Numbered from the stretch's first letter, positions 17,670-25,100 are shown. The stretch: 36,656 nucleotides of DNA from Clostridium sp. CAG:343 (GCA_000431335.1 FR888028.1:1-36656), one strand, 5' to 3'. The notes: generated by a model from the sequence alone, not told the origin. Made by a program: numbers and translations.

Positions 17670-18494
17670 ATGAGTGACAAAATTATTATTAAAAAACACC
17701 CTCGGGAGTTACATGATTTACAAGAGTTTTTCTGTTTGCTAACTAGACAATGTAATAGCAATTGTGCTTTTTGCATTGAGCGTGAAGTTCACACTGGAGG
17801 TTTTATAAACAAAGAAAATTTTATTTCTGGTGTTAACTTCGCTAAAGAGCATGGTCTTAATAATTTCTTTTTGCACGGTGGAGAACCTACTATGCATCCA
17901 GATATTGTAGACTTTGCTCATATTGCAAAGAACGCTGGCCTTACTGTCAAAATGTTTACAAACGGAAAAAAGGTTGAAGTTTTAAAACAGTTAGATGGAA
18001 TTGTTGATGAATTCAAAATCTCTTATAGAGGTAGTGAATCTATGCAGTTTATTCAGTCTGAATGGAAAACCAAACTAGCTCTTGAAGTACTTGTAACAGA
18101 AAAAGAGTTTCCGACTCTCAATTCTCTACTTGACTTTCTTGCATATGCAAGACAAGCAACTGGCATGAATGTATATGCCAACACAATGAATCCTGTTAAT
18201 CAAGGAGCTTATGATTCCCAGTATGTTTCATATTTGGAAGAACTCTTTTTAAGTATACCTATCGATGATATTTTCTGTACTTCAAATAAGGCTACTTTTA
18301 TTCTTTCAGATGGAACAAGAGCAAGACTTGGTAACAAATCTTTAAATCCTAATCACATGAAATTCAGTATGACACCCGATGGAGTTATTCACGATCATTT
18401 CGAAAGACATTTTGAAATAATCGAACACAATTCTGAGTTAGATGAAAAACTGGCCTTAGCTGATAAAAGACTCGAACAGTTAAGAAAACTTTAA
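17670..18494 (+). CDS. radical SAM protein
   Basis: This 274-residue protein carries a [4Fe-4S]-AdoMet cluster motif CxxxCxxC (C28, C32, C35) and GGEP (about 70-73), both typical of the radical SAM core. The rest of the barrel is visible but the C-terminal region is not one I can place, so the reaction is unknown. The ATG at 17670 has AAAGGAG 6 nt upstream. The gene has more G/C-ending codons than its neighbours and opposite orientation, suggesting separate acquisition. It contains the one in-frame CGG in the window (codon 12, 17703-17705) not followed by a frame change. A +1 shift there would hit a stop 13 codons later. Confidence 0.85.
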   Translation: MSDKIIIKKHPRELHDLQEFFCLLTRQCNSNCAFCIEREVHTGGFINKENFISGVNFAKEHGLNNFFLHGGEPTMHPDIVDFAHIAKNAGLTVKMFTNGKKVEVLKQLDGIVDEFKISYRGSESMQFIQSEWKTKLALEVLVTEKEFPTLNSLLDFLAYARQATGMNVYANTMNPVNQGAYDSQYVSYLEELFLSIPIDDIFCTSNKATFILSDGTRARLGNKSLNPNHMKFSMTPDGVIHDHFERHFEIIEHNSELDEKLALADKRLEQLRKL

Positions 18495-18518
18495 TTTTTA
18501 ACATTAAATTCCTTTCAG

Positions 18519-18544
18519 TAGGCAGACTCTATTTAGTCTGCCTA
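18519..18544 (+). terminator. terminator after the radical SAM gene
   Basis: A TAGGCAGACT / AGTCTGCCTA stem with a 6-nt loop is followed by a T-rich tract, 25 nt after the stop codon. Confidence 0.85.
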
Positions 18545-18599
18545 TCTCTTTTATATTATATAAGTACAGATGTAACATGTATTGGAAATACTTGTTCTT

Positions 18600-19044
18600 T
18601 CAAAATTTTTTAGTTTCATTAAGAATCCTTACATCATCATCTATTAAAATAGCAATTTTATCTTCTGTTATATTTGCTTTTATATATTCACCTTTTATTT
18701 TATTAATATCAATTTTACCATATTCATGACTTTCTTCAGACAAGAATATTCTATTTTCTTTATTTATATATGGCATATTTATATCTAGCCATTTATTCTT
18801 TTGTCATATCATTATTTCTTGAAAAGCTTAAAATTTTAATCTTTATATTAGGATATAATCTATGTATTTTTTCCAATTGATTAATTACTGGTTTTATAGG
18901 TACTTTCTTTATATAATTACCTTTTTGAGTAAAGCTTTCTTCTATATCAAATATAAGTTCAATAATTGTTCTGTCCATATCTAAATAAATTTCTAATTCT
19001 TTACCATATTCATAAATTCTTTTTATATTTTCTATAAATTTCAT
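18600..19044 (-). pseudogene. HAD-like phosphatase remnant with a non-CGG frameshift
   Basis: Two frames together give a HAD-like layout. Motif I is LDMDRTIIE (Arg replacing the usual Gly of DMDGT), a motif II candidate is ILSFSRNN, and a motif III acidic pair is in ILIDDDVRI. The first frame stops at 18793 and the next continues from about 18796 as NKWLDINMPYIN to a stop at 18600. The break is a +1 shift near an A-run (ACAAAAGAATAA), not at CGG, and the altered motif I suggests decay. Its start overlaps the preceding small frame as ATGA. Total 445 nt equals 148 codons plus one base. Confidence 0.55.
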
Positions 19045-19166
19045 ATTTTATTCCTTCTTAACACTAAACTTTTTACATATGCATTTAAGTCTTTCCATTT
19101 AAAATATGTATCACATATTTCTTGAATTCTTGGCTTGTGTATTTTTATTAAATATTCATCATTCAT
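19041..19166 (-). CDS. short hypothetical or truncated frame (41 aa)
   Basis: The frame begins MNDEYLIKIHKPRIQEICDT and ends at a TGA that overlaps the ATG of the HAD-like remnant. The open frame extends about 15 codons upstream (LPRVITFEISEY) without a clear start, so it may be the 3' end of a larger decayed gene. No family recognised. Confidence 0.35.
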   Translation of the reverse strand: MNDEYLIKIHKPRIQEICDTYFKWKDLNAYVKSLVLRRNKI

Positions 19167-19261
19167 ATATTCACTTATTTCGAATGTTATTACTCTTGGT
19201 AAGCATTATATAATAAATTTTAAAACTTTTCTACTAATTCTGACAATTATTGTAATTTTTT

Positions 19262-19378
19262 ATGTAGTATAAGAATAGGTATCTGACATACACCCCTAAA
19301 CACTAAAAGGCAAAGCCTTTAACTTGTCGGATTTTCAAAAAAATTTCAGATTTTTGCCTGACATTTTATACAATAACA
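19262..19378 (-). ncRNA. candidate structured module, copy A
   Basis: On the minus strand a pairing segment (TCAG ... CTGA), an AAAGGC-TTT-GCCTTT hairpin, the string TTTAGGGG, a small hairpin and CTATTCTTATACTAC follow in order. The same order recurs at 20171-20290 with changed but still pairing stem bases. No open frame spans it. It may be an RNA, or a DNA site for a replication or transposition protein. Confidence 0.45.
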
Positions 19379-19393
19379 TTTTGCAATATTTTC

Positions 19394-19684
19394 TTACTCT
19401 CTGTATATCTTTATGATTTTTGGACATATTGTCCAAATTACTAATTCATCTGCTTTATTATAAATAAAATTATTGTATTTTGCTAATTCTATAAAACTAT
19501 CTGTATTAGGTTTCTTACATTTATTTTTTAGTTCATCTATAATAGAATTCCTTATATTATTAAATTCTTTATCTTTTAATTCTAAAAAATTATTTATAGT
19601 TCCATTCATTATTAATTCTTGATAGCTTATTGGCTTATATTCTTCTAAATATTTACTATATAAAATTCCATATTTACTCAACAT
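19394..19684 (-). CDS. TnpV-like transposon-encoded protein
   Basis: This 96-residue protein resembles the TnpV family of small proteins in clostridial mobile elements: KYGILYSKYLEEYKPISY matches the KYGRMRKRYLKEHRP-type block, with a helical middle and the NKADEL end region. The ATG at 19684 is chosen because GGAGG lies 9 nt upstream; the frame is open further to 19705. It overlaps the stop of the preceding gene by a few bases. The tail WTICPKIIKIYRE recurs in decayed form twice further right. Function unknown. Confidence 0.6.
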   Translation of the reverse strand: MLSKYGILYSKYLEEYKPISYQELIMNGTINNFLELKDKEFNNIRNSIIDELKNKCKKPNTDSFIELAKYNNFIYNKADELVIWTICPKIIKIYRE

Positions 19685-20013
19685 CTTAATTTTCCTCCTA
19701 TGCATTCAATAATCAAATTAATTCCATCAATAAATCCAACCTTATAAAATTTTTCATTTTCATAACCACCAATATTAACTAATTTATTACAATGTTTATC
19801 TATTTTCTCAAGTATTTTTTCTTTATCATCTTTGTTAGCTAATTTAGATATTTCATCTGCTATTATTTGATAGGTATCTTCTCCTTTTGTTATTTCTTCT
19901 ATTTTCTTTTTATCGACATCATTTAGTATATATAAATTTTCTGCTCTATTATTATACCAAGAATCAATAAGAGATTCTTCTTGAAATGATTTTAACTCTT
20001 CCTTATTTAACAT
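19678..20013 (-). CDS. hypothetical element protein (111 aa)
   Basis: This charged, helical 111-residue protein begins MLNKEELKSFQEESLIDSWY and has a C-terminal FYKVGFIDGINLIIEC block like the DUF6809-type small proteins of clostridial elements (weak resemblance). It has a strong ribosome binding site (AGGAGAG) and is coupled to the TnpV-like gene. No catalytic motif is visible. Confidence 0.6.
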   Translation of the reverse strand: MLNKEELKSFQEESLIDSWYNNRAENLYILNDVDKKKIEEITKGEDTYQIIADEISKLANKDDKEKILEKIDKHCNKLVNIGGYENEKFYKVGFIDGINLIIECIGGKLRC

Positions 20014-20040
20014 CTTTCATCTCTCCTTACACTTATTTTT

Positions 20041-20160
20041 TTAATGCATACACCCTCATTGCATTCGGTTGCATAAGTTATTTATAACTCACTTTGTTCG
20101 AACAACTAACTTAATTCTAACGTGCTCATTTTATAAATTCAGCCCATTTTCAAATTTTTT
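20041..20160. repeat. palindrome-rich leader of the 111-aa gene
   Basis: Several short palindromes are packed here, including TTGTTCGAACAA and GTTATTTATAAC, plus a TGCATTCGGTTGCA partial inverted repeat. No gene is visible. Could be operator or replication-origin DNA of the element. Confidence 0.35.
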
Positions 20161-20170
20161 TTACTTTTTT

Positions 20171-20290
20171 CACGTAGTGCAAGAATAGATGTATTACATC
20201 TTCCCCTAAAACCTTTGAAAGCAAAGCTTTCTAATAGTATTACTTTTACAAAAATGTATTACAAAAAGGCATACATTTTTATAATATACT
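20171..20290 (-). ncRNA. candidate structured module, copy B
   Basis: Same order as copy A on the minus strand: AAAATGTAT ... ATACATTTT stem, GAAAGC-TTT-GCTTTC hairpin, TTTTAGGGG, GATGTAATACATC hairpin, CTATTCTTGCACTACGTG. Stem bases differ from copy A in compensating ways while the single-stranded strings are kept. Confidence 0.45.
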
Positions 20291-20294
20291 TTTA

Positions 20295-20460
20295 TTAATA
20301 TAGCCTTACTCTTTGTAAGATTATATCAATTGTGGACAACCTGTCCACTTTTTATAATGAACTATTTACAAAACATATTTTCTTTTTTAGGTACATATCT
20401 TTACTCTCTGTAAGGATATGTACATTTAGGACAACTTGTCCAACTTTATATTTAATGATA
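20295..20460 (-). repeat. two decayed copies of the TnpV-like C-terminal tail
   Basis: On the minus strand, W-T-x-C-P-x(n)-Y-(R/K)-E-stop is readable at about 20400-20452 (WTSCPKCTYPYRE) and about 20295-20350 (interrupted). Both match the tail of the intact gene at 19394. Each contains a GGACA-x3-TGTCC palindrome. They suggest tandem duplication followed by decay. Confidence 0.5.
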
Positions 20461-20597
20461 TTCTTCAATCCAAGATTTTTATGTGTGTGTTATTATTTAT
20501 TATTTTTTTATTATTATTACTTATTATTATTTGTGTTAAATTTTTTAACAGACTGTAGTCAACATTTTTAACACCTAGTCGTTTAAAATATGAATTA

Positions 20598-20948
20598 CTA
20601 GTTGTTCACCTCGTGCACTACTGAATTTTTCAATACTTTCAAAAGTTTTTCTTCATTAATTTTATAATAAGTCTTTGGCGGAATATCAATATGTTTTACA
20701 TCTAAAATTTCTACAGCTTGTAAAATTGATGTTGCTTTTCTTTGTTTATATGGACTTAATTTTGTACTCTTTTCTATGCTCTCTTTAGTGGCAAAAAAGT
20801 ATCCAAATTTTAATTCATTTCTTTTTCTAAAATAATTCATTCTTCCATATAATTCGCCTAGCATTACAGCTGAATTCACTCCAAATTCAGCTATTATATC
20901 TCTATTAGTCATTATAAAATTTGTACTAATAATATTTTCTTTTTCCAT
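20598..20948 (-). CDS. replication-initiator/replisome-organizer-like winged-helix protein
   Basis: This 116-residue protein resembles the N-terminal DNA-binding part of phage replisome organizers and plasmid RepA-type proteins. MTNRDIIAEFGVNSAVMLGELY is a helix block, GYFFATKESIEKSTKLSPYKQRKA a helix-turn-helix (key TKLSPYKQR), and IPPKTYYKIN a wing strand. A longer C-terminal part seen in many homologs is absent, so it may be truncated. AGGAGGACAAGCT precedes the start. It suggests the element was, or derives from, a self-replicating or phage-like unit. Confidence 0.6.
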   Translation of the reverse strand: MEKENIISTNFIMTNRDIIAEFGVNSAVMLGELYGRMNYFRKRNELKFGYFFATKESIEKSTKLSPYKQRKATSILQAVEILDVKHIDIPPKTYYKINEEKLLKVLKNSVVHEVNN

Positions 20949-21019
20949 AGCTTGTCCTCCTTCATATACTTTAAAAAAGAAAGCAATTTTAAAATCACTT
21001 TCTCTTTGATTTGATTGTT

Positions 21020-22794
21020 CTATTTTCTACCTAAATTGTAAGACTTTTTTGAATGTTGCTTAAAGTGTAGCGATAAAATGAACCACACACCTCCTTGGTG
21101 TCCCCCCTCTCCTGTTGGATTATATAAAGTAACTAATACCACAACTTGTGGATTATCAATAGGTGCTACTCCACAAAATGATGTAACATATTTATTAGTA
21201 TTAACACCATCTTCTGAAGTACCTGTTTTACCACCTATTCTATATCCTGCAACTTTAGCATTTTTTCCGTGTTCCTTCTGATACTACTGATTCCATCATA
21301 CTTAAAACCTTTTCTGACGTTTCTTTTGATATTACCCTTTCTTCTTTTTGAACTGGAATATCTTTAACTTCCTTTGTTTGACTATTAATAATTTGTTTTA
21401 CAAGTCTTGGCTTTACACTTTCGCCACCATTAGCAATTGCAGATACTGCCGTTACTAACTGAATTGGTGTTATTTCAAATCTCTGTCCAAAACTAATAGT
21501 AGCAAGTTCTACTGGTCCAGCTTTATTTTCCGCTAAAAATATACTATTTGCTTCTCCTGGCAAATCAATTCCTGTTTTGTTCAATAATTTAAATTTATTT
21601 AAATAGTTATAATAAGTATGTACTCCCATTTTTTGTCCTAGCCCTATAAAAACCGGATTACATGAATTCATAAGTGCCTGTCGCAAACTTTCTGATCCAT
21701 GTGGTCTATAATATCTCCAACATTTTATTCTTACTCCAGCTACTTCAATTCCTCCTGTACAACAAAATTCTCCTTCTTTATCAGTATCAGTTATTCCTTC
21801 TTCTAATGCTGCAGACGAAGTTATTAACTTAAATACGGAACCTGGTTCATATGTATCTGCTATCGCTTTATTTCTCCAAACAGCTTGCAAATTTTTTGTT
21901 TTCTCGGCTTGTTCCATTGTATCCCAACTTTGTTTTAATTCTTCTGTATAAGCTTCATATGGTGTATTCAAATTATAAGACGGATATGTAGCCATTGCTA
22001 AAATATCTCCATTTTGTGGATTCATTACAACAATATTTCCTCCATCCGTACATTTATTATCAATACATGCCTCTTCTAAATATTTTTCTACAATAGATTG
22101 AATTGTAAAATCTACAGTTAAAACCAAATCATTTCCATCAATAGCAGAAACATAATTTTCTCCTTCATGCCCAATCTCTCCGCCCTTTTGCATCTGCATT
22201 TCTTTGAATACTTCCCTGTTTTCCTTTTAATTCTTGATCATATTTTGCTTCTATTCCATCTAGCCCTTGATTATCACTCCCACAAAATCCTATAATTTGT
22301 GCCGCAAAATTTCCATATGGATAATACCTTTTTGTATCTTCATCTATATTTATTCCTGTTGTTATATTATTTTCTTGCATCCATTTTCTTAATTCATCTG
22401 TTTCTTCTTTTTCAACTTTTTTACTAATCGTTTCTATCGAACTTCTTTTAGTTACTTTTTTTAGAACCTTTTCATAATCCATATCGAATAACTCTGATAA
22501 TTTTTTTGCTACTTTTTCTTTGTTTTCTTTTGCTATATTCCCAGGATTGATTGTTACTGTTTCTACTGTACTACTAACTGCTAAAATCTTTTTTCCTGTA
22601 CTATCTAAAATTGTTCCCCTTTTGGGATTTATTTTTCTATCTAATGTCTGTTGTTGATATGCCAAGCTCGACAATTCTTCTCCCTGAACAAATTGTATTA
22701 CCCCTATTCTTCCAATCAAACATAATAAAATTATAAAACAAATAAAAAGCGTATTTCGCATTTTTTTCTTACTTGAAAGTTTTGTTGTAGCCAT
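21020..22794 (-). CDS. dcw class B PBP (SpoVD/FtsI type), interrupted by the element and +1 recoded twice
   Basis: This transpeptidase cross-links septal or spore peptidoglycan with FtsW/SpoVE. One membrane segment (about 13-33), a dimerisation domain, and the active-site motifs GSVFK (Ser near 318), SCN (near 375) and KTGTS (near 521) are present only when two CGG codons are shifted +1. The first is at codon 205 (AKG-GEIGHEG), the second just before KTG (EGT-GKNAKV). After GEGGHQGG the native frame crosses the att core into element DNA and stops at 21020 after about 20 foreign residues, losing the last transpeptidase helix and the PASTA domain at 13875-14178. Its place after ftsL and before murE is the standard dcw location. 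The paralog at 28391 has neither shift. Confidence 0.88.
21088..21101. repeat. attR core of the integrative element
   Basis: CACCTCCTTGGTGT, identical to 14165-14178. On the coding strand it reads through the H-Q-G-G codons of the PBP. Confidence 0.85.
21267..21269 (-). other. second CGG +1 recoding site in the dcw PBP
   Basis: The sequence GGAACACGGAAAA aligns base for base with GGAACAGGAAAA of the intact paralog (about 30034-30045) except for one extra C. The shifted frame restores GTGKNAKVAGYRIGGKTGTSE-type sequence including the KTG motif; the zero frame stops three codons later. Confidence 0.9.
22180..22182 (-). other. first CGG +1 recoding site in the dcw PBP (codon 205)
   Basis: The codons read GGG CGG AGA GAT TGG GCA TGA. 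The shifted reading GGG, GGA, GAG, ATT gives AKGGEIGHEGENYV, leading straight into the transpeptidase domain. The zero frame stops within six codons. Confidence 0.85.
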
Positions 22795-22796
22795 AA

Positions 22797-22834
22797 AAAA
22801 ATCCTCCTAATTAAATTTTATTAGGAAGATTTTT
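22797..22834 (-). promoter_or_regulatory. hairpin sequestering the PBP ribosome binding site
   Basis: AAAAATCTTCCTAA pairs with TTAGGAGGATTTTT (14 positions, one mismatch) around a 10-nt loop, directly before the PBP ATG. The right arm contains the AGGAGG ribosome binding site and is followed by a T-run. It could act as a terminator between ftsL and the PBP or as a translational lock. Confidence 0.65.
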
Positions 22835-22859
22835 CTTTATGCTCAAAAATTTCATTCAC

Positions 22860-23366
22860 TTATCTATTAAATATTTTATCTACAAATTTTTCAAACCAAT
22901 TTTTATCTTTTTCAATTACAACTTTTTCAGATGCTGATTCTACATAATCTTTTTTTGGCAAACTAACATATACAGTTTGCTTATTGGTTAATTTTTGCAT
23001 TCCTAGCTTTTCTTTTGCTAATTTTTCAATATTATTAAAATTTAAACTATTTTCTATATTTACCTTTAGTTGTTCATTTTCTTTTTGAAGAGAAGATAAT
23101 TCTTTCTTTAAGCTTTGTACTTCTGTAAATTTTTCATTTATCTTTGAGTTTCTATAACTTATGGTCAATAATAATGCAAATATAGCAATAACTACTAGAG
23201 TTGCCTTTGTTCTTTTTTTCTTTTGTTCTGTTGATATTTTTATTCCTTGTCTTGGTAAATCTTCTACTACATGTAATTTTCTTTTTTTATTTTGTTTTTG
23301 TTGTGGTTTATATTCTGGTTCCAATTTTCGTGGACTAGTACTATATTCATATCTGCTTCTTGCCAT
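22860..23366 (-). CDS. ftsL: FtsL/DivIC-like division protein
   Basis: This 168-residue bitopic protein has a long basic cytoplasmic N-terminus, one membrane helix (about 53-70) and an extracellular coiled coil (SLKKELSSLQKENEQLK) ending near EKLAKEKLGMQ, the usual FtsL/DivIC pattern. The position between rsmH and the PBP is the classical ftsL place. FtsL links the FtsW-PBP pair to the division ring. Sequence alone does not separate FtsL from DivIC; context favours FtsL. Confidence 0.8.
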   Translation of the reverse strand: MARSRYEYSTSPRKLEPEYKPQQKQNKKRKLHVVEDLPRQGIKISTEQKKKRTKATLVVIAIFALLLTISYRNSKINEKFTEVQSLKKELSSLQKENEQLKVNIENSLNFNNIEKLAKEKLGMQKLTNKQTVYVSLPKKDYVESASEKVVIEKDKNWFEKFVDKIFNR

Positions 23367-23388
23367 AAGTTATTCACCTCCTCTTTTC

Positions 23389-24319
23389 TTATGTTTTCTC
23401 AAATATTCTCAATTTTGCGCTCTTACTTCTTGAATTCTCCAATTGTTCTTCTTCTGAAGCTACAATTGGTTTTTTTGTTACAACTTTTCCTAATGATTTT
23501 GCTCCACATACACAATATGGTAAATCTTTCGGACAAGTACATTTTCCCTTAGCTTCTATATAGGCATTTTTTACCGCTCTATCTTCTAAGGAATGAAATG
23601 TTATAATACATAACCTTCCTCCTGATCTTAATGAATCTATGCAGTCCTTAACTGTATTATATAATGGTTTTATTTCATCATTAACTTCAATTCTAATTGC
23701 TTGAAATGTTCTTTTAGCAGGATGCCCTTCTTTTTGTTTTGATTTAGGAATAGATTTTTCTATAATTTCAACTAACTGTTTAGTTGTTGTAATTGGCTTT
23801 TCTTTTCTTTCTATGCAAATATTTCTAGCAATCTTTCTTGAGAATCTTTCTTCTCCATATTCATAAATAATATTAGCAAGTTTTTCTTCTTCATAATTAT
23901 TTATTACTTCTTTTGCTGTTAATTTTTGTGTTTTGTCCATTCTCATATCTAATTCATTTTCACCTAAATAACTAAATCCTCTATTTCTCTCATCTAACTG
24001 ATAAGAAGAAACTCCTAAATCAAGTAATATTCCATCTACTTTTTCTATATTTAATTTTTCTAATATATTTTTTATATTATCATGATTATCATGAACATAC
24101 TTTATGTTATGAAATTCTTTCAGATTATTTTGAGCAGCTTTTAAAGCTTCCTGATCTCTATCTATTCCTATTAACATACCGTTTGATGATATTCTTTTTG
24201 CAATTTCTTTGCTATGCCCTGCTCCTCCGAAGAGTTCCATCTACATAAATTCCATCCGGTTTTATTTTTAATCCTTCTATACATTCTTGTAACATGACCG
24301 GCATATGTTTAAATTCCAA
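23389..24319 (-). CDS. rsmH: 16S rRNA (cytosine1402-N4)-methyltransferase, +1 recoded at a CGG codon
   Basis: This SAM-dependent methyltransferase (MraW) modifies C1402 of 16S rRNA. Translation starts at TTG 24319, preceded by AGAGGTG, giving MEFKHMPVMLQECIEGL. At codon 31 the SAM motif I, expected DGTLGGAGHSKEI, reads DGTL then CGG AGG AGC and reaches a stop 4 codons later (TAG). Skipping one C restores GGAGHSKEI and the rest to 23389, including LDLGVSSYQLD and FHSLEDRAVK. Total 309 residues (931 nt, 310 codons plus one base), normal for RsmH. Without the shift only about 34 residues would be made. Confidence 0.9.
24227..24229 (-). other. CGG +1 recoding site in rsmH (codon 31)
   Basis: The codons read CTT CGG AGG AGC AGG GCA TAG. 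The shifted reading CTT, GGA, GGA, GCA, GGG, CAT gives L-G-G-A-G-H, the invariant SAM-binding motif of RsmH. Confidence 0.88.
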
Positions 24320-24354
24320 TTTAACACCTCTAAATAAAACTTTTTAACGTATTG

Positions 24355-24382
24355 CAGCTGGTAATTATTGAACTACCAGCTG
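24355..24382. promoter_or_regulatory. perfect hairpin in the rsmH leader
   Basis: CAGCTGGTA / TACCAGCTG, 9-bp stem with a 10-nt loop, about 35 nt upstream of the rsmH start. It is G/C-rich for this region. No U-run follows on the minus strand, so it is more likely regulatory or an RNA-processing site than a terminator of the cluster. Confidence 0.55.
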
Positions 24383-24394
24383 TATTTTCTTTTT

Positions 24395-24600
24395 GTTTTT
24401 TCTTTTGGTTCTTAACTTTCTTTCGTAGATATATCTTTTGCATATATATCATATCTTTTGTAAATTTTTCTTTTGTACTATCATCTTTCGTTTGATTTTT
24501 ATCTTTTGTATTAATTTCTTTTGTTAATTATAATATTTTTCTTTTGTATTAGTATCTTTTGCATTATTGTCTTTTGTATATTTTTCTTTAGCACCTATAT
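24395..24600 (-). repeat. array of about 12 CAAAAGA-type motifs between mraZ and rsmH
   Basis: On the minus strand CAAAAGA or close variants (CGAAAGA, TAAAGA) occur about twelve times at 14-22 nt spacing. Spacings are not multiples of three and stops occur in all frames, so it is not protein coding. It fills nearly the whole mraZ-rsmH gap. It could be a multi-site RNA- or DNA-binding platform. Confidence 0.6.
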
Positions 24601-24613
24601 AAACTTTTACAAG

Positions 24614-25039
24614 TTATATACCTAACATTGTCATATTTTCTGCTATTTCATCTGCTGATATATTTTCATCACATTTTTCCCATGTTGCTTTATTCCATAT
24701 TTCTAATCTTGTTCCTACTCCAATTATAACTGCTTCTTTTTCTAATCCTGCCGCTGTTCTTAAATTACTTGGAATTAAAAATCTGCCTTGTTTGTCTATT
24801 TCACATTCAGTTGCTCCTGATAAGAAAAATCTTACAAAGTTTCTAGCGTTTCTATCAGATAAAGGTAATGCTTTTAATTTTGTTTCAAAATTTAACCACT
24901 CATTTTGTGAAAACGCAAATAAACATCCATCTAATCCTTTTGTTACGATGAACTTCTCTCCCATGTCTTGTCTTAATTTTGCAGGCATAATCAATCTGCC
25001 TTTTGCATCTAGAGAATGCTCGTATTCACCAATTAGCAA
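24614..25039 (-). CDS. mraZ: transcriptional regulator MraZ
   Basis: This 141-residue MraZ has the two SpoVT/AbrB-like half-domains with the repeated DxxGR signature (DAKGRLIMPAKLR and DKQGRFLIPSNLR). It forms rings that bind GTGG-type repeats in its own promoter and represses the dcw cluster. Translation starts at TTG 25039 with a ribosome binding site AAAGG. Head gene of the cluster, with its operator visible just upstream. Confidence 0.95.
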   Translation of the reverse strand: MLIGEYEHSLDAKGRLIMPAKLRQDMGEKFIVTKGLDGCLFAFSQNEWLNFETKLKALPLSDRNARNFVRFFLSGATECEIDKQGRFLIPSNLRTAAGLEKEAVIIGVGTRLEIWNKATWEKCDENISADEIAENMTMLGI

Positions 25040-25046
25040 TTACCTT

Positions 25047-25091
25047 TCACCTCTTTTCACTTTTCTACCACTTTGTTCCACTTCTCTCCAC
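25047..25091 (-). promoter_or_regulatory. MraZ operator: five GTG(G/A) boxes at 10-bp spacing
   Basis: On the minus strand GTGG, GTGG, GTGG, GTGA, GTGA start at exact 10-bp steps (plus-strand CCAC at 88-91, 78-81, 68-71 and TCAC at 57-60, 47-50 of the 25,000 block). This matches the helical-phased repeats known for MraZ boxes and lies between the promoter and mraZ. Confidence 0.85.
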
Positions 25092-25100
25092 TTCAATTAA

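Larger units (their letters stand above)
14165..21101. mobile_element. 6.9-kb integrative element splitting the dcw PBP gene (skin-like)
   Basis: The segment is bounded by 14-bp direct repeats and carries a large serine recombinase next to its left end. Its other genes are a NUDIX-DUF402 pair, a radical SAM protein, a TnpV-like gene, a replication-initiator-like gene and decayed fragments. No capsid, tail or complete conjugation genes are seen. Excision at the repeats joins 21088-22794 to 13875-14164, giving 1997 nt, which is 665 codons plus exactly the two bases removed by the two CGG shifts. That arithmetic independently supports both the insertion boundaries and the shifts. It may be a decayed prophage or plasmid-like element kept as a programmed intervening sequence. 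Confidence 0.85.

Noticed and set aside
20041..20130. LexA-type operator at TTGTTCGAACAA
   Set aside because: The half-site spacing does not fit the Gram-positive LexA box, and no SOS gene follows.
24395..24600. Repetitive protein-coding gene between mraZ and rsmH
   Set aside because: Motif spacings are not multiples of three, stops interrupt every frame, and no start with a ribosome binding site is present.
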